Shown piece by piece: positions 6,606-7,065 of a DNA stretch of 7,065 bases. Under the pieces are notes generated by a model. The model did no database searches. It saw nothing but the letters and a program-made list of their open reading frames with translations, and was not told the origin of the DNA. This DNA comes from Belnapia sp. Its GTDB lineage: Bacteria; Pseudomonadota; Alphaproteobacteria; Acetobacterales; Acetobacteraceae. Both the position numbers and the translations under genes were made by a program. Positions within the stretch are counted from its first letter, which is position 1; every line of letters starts with the position of its first letter. The stretch is taken from contig JAQGIA010000381.1 in the NCBI GenBank assembly GCA_028291445.1, forward strand, positions 1 to 7,065, read 5' to 3'.

Positions 6606-6801
6606 GCGCGGCGGGGTGGAGCGCGGTCGTCGTGCGGATCGGGGCGTGGCTCATGGCGCGGACCGGGGCCGGGCGGGCGCGGCCGCTGCAACTCGGTCAC
6701 CTGGCCAGCGTCCGCGACTCGGCCGCATCGGGGTAGCCGGCCCGGCCGGCCGGATAAAATGCCACCAGGGCGATGGGAAACGGTCTGCATGCCGGCCCAG
6801 C

Positions 6802-6831
6802 TTGCCGCCCGCTGCCGGGCACCGCCATAGT
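6802..6831 (+). promoter_or_regulatory. Candidate sigma-70-type promoter of the SDR gene
   Basis: TTGCCG (6802-6807) and CATAGT (6826-6831) are 18 bp apart and each matches four of six consensus bases. A start site near 6838 would give a leader of about 20 bases. This is weak evidence in such GC-rich DNA, and it conflicts with an RNA hairpin at 6831-6846, which would then be only partly transcribed. Confidence 0.25.
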
Positions 6832-6846
6832 CCCGCCAAAGCGGGA
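6831..6846 (+). promoter_or_regulatory. Hairpin overlapping the SDR ribosome binding site
   Basis: TCCCGC-CAAA-GCGGGA is a perfect 6-bp stem with a 4-base loop. Its 3' arm overlaps GGGAGG (6843-6848), the Shine-Dalgarno sequence of the gene starting at 6859. If transcribed it could limit ribosome access; as DNA it could instead be an operator. No T-tract follows, so it is not a terminator. Confidence 0.4.
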
Positions 6847-6858
6847 GGCAAAAATCCA

Positions 6859-7065
6859 ATGGCACGGTTGGCAGGCAAGGTCGCCTACATCACTGGCGCG
6901 GGCACCGGCATCGGCCGCGCCACCGCCGAATTATTCGCCCGCGAAGGCGCCCGGGTGGTGATCGCCGAACTCGACAAGGCCAGCGGCGAGGAGACCGCGC
7001 ACCGGATCGCCGCAGCCGGCGGCGAGGCCATCGCCATCCCGACCGACGTGCGCGACGCGGCGATC
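6859..7065 (+). CDS. Short-chain dehydrogenase/reductase (SDR), N-terminal part, cut by window edge
   Basis: 69 codons open to the window end. The N-terminus MARLAGKVAYITGAGTGIGR carries the SDR cofactor motif TGxxxGIG (Thr12-Gly19), followed by the Rossmann second strand ARVVIAELD (31-39). Glu37 at the end of that strand suggests NAD(H) rather than NADP(H) preference, by the general rule for classical SDRs. PTDVRD (61-66) contains Asp63, which contacts the adenine in this family. The catalytic Ser-Tyr-Lys residues lie beyond the window, so the substrate (alcohol, 3-oxoacyl or sugar) cannot be given. The start is supported by GGGAGG at 6843-6848, 10 bases upstream. It is divergent from the MFS operon. 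Confidence 0.92.
   Translation, partial: MARLAGKVAYITGAGTGIGRATAELFAREGARVVIAELDKASGEETAHRIAAAGGEAIAIPTDVRDAAI

Larger units (their letters stand above)
6528..6858. other. Divergent intergenic region between MFS operon and SDR gene
   Basis: These 331 bases hold no gene I can support. The 63-codon plus-strand frame at 6545-6736 lacks a Shine-Dalgarno sequence, and its first codons end mostly in A, T or G, unlike the neighbouring genes. On the MFS side there are direct repeats and an inverted repeat (6555-6605). The middle is very GC-rich and includes the palindrome CCGGCCGGCCGG (6742-6753), followed by TAAAAT (6755-6760), a -10-like hexamer without a good -35 partner. On the SDR side are two small hairpins (6807-6820 and 6831-6846) and a candidate promoter. 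Confidence 0.6.

Noticed and set aside
6545..6736. 63-codon plus-strand open frame between the MFS and SDR genes
   Set aside because: It has no ribosome binding site or recognisable domain, and its early codons lack the G/C third positions seen in neighbours. A minus-strand frame at 6578-6865 overlapping it also looks non-coding.
6736..6760. GC-rich palindrome followed by TAAAAT, considered as a terminator or promoter
   Set aside because: No T-tract follows on either strand in terminator position, both flanking genes diverge from this region so no terminator is expected, and there is no -35 partner.
1..7065. Mobile element, CRISPR array, tRNA/rRNA, toxin-antitoxin or defence cassette
   Set aside because: No transposase or integrase motifs, no regularly spaced repeats with spacers, no cloverleaf and no small paired genes were seen on either strand.

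Overview
The window reads as ordinary, gene-dense chromosome from a very GC-rich alphaproteobacterium. The near-exclusive use of G or C at third codon positions, the tight gene packing and the gene types (YcbB-like L,D-transpeptidase, DUF1499 lipoprotein, LigE-like glutathione transferase) would fit Acetobacteraceae such as Roseomonas and relatives. The taxonomic guess is inference from composition and protein style only; there is no rRNA or other marker gene here.

Layout, left to right. (1) Positions 1-800, minus strand: the N-terminal 266 codons of a secreted L,D-transpeptidase, with signal peptide, scaffold region and peptidoglycan-binding repeat; the catalytic domain lies outside the window. 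(2) A 155-bp divergent intergenic region (801-955) with a three-copy 16-bp tandem repeat whose last copy supplies a ribosome binding site. (3) Plus strand: an NHL beta-propeller protein related to peptidyl-alpha-hydroxyglycine alpha-amidating lyase (956-1924), a DUF1499 lipoprotein overlapping it by one base (1924-2397), and a lipoprotein alpha/beta hydrolase (2452-3345). (4) Minus strand, converging on the hydrolase with only 7 bp between stop codons: an apparent three-gene operon transcribed right to left, MFS transporter (5289-6527), SLC13/CitT-type permease (4060-5283) and LigE-like glutathione S-transferase (3353-4039). (5) A 331-bp divergent intergenic region (6528-6858) with direct repeats, an inverted repeat and two small hairpins. 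(6) Plus strand: the first 69 codons of a short-chain dehydrogenase (6859-7065).

Functionally the window holds cell-envelope genes (transpeptidase, two predicted lipoproteins), a probable transport plus glutathione-transferase operon, and two enzymes of unknown substrate (PAL-like, SDR). I see no mobile element, CRISPR array, tRNA, rRNA, phage gene or defence cassette, and I do not claim a new biological system. The points most worth a second look are the PAL-like protein, which keeps the putative zinc ligands but has Gly where animal PAL has Asp, and the repeat and hairpin structures in the two divergent intergenic regions.
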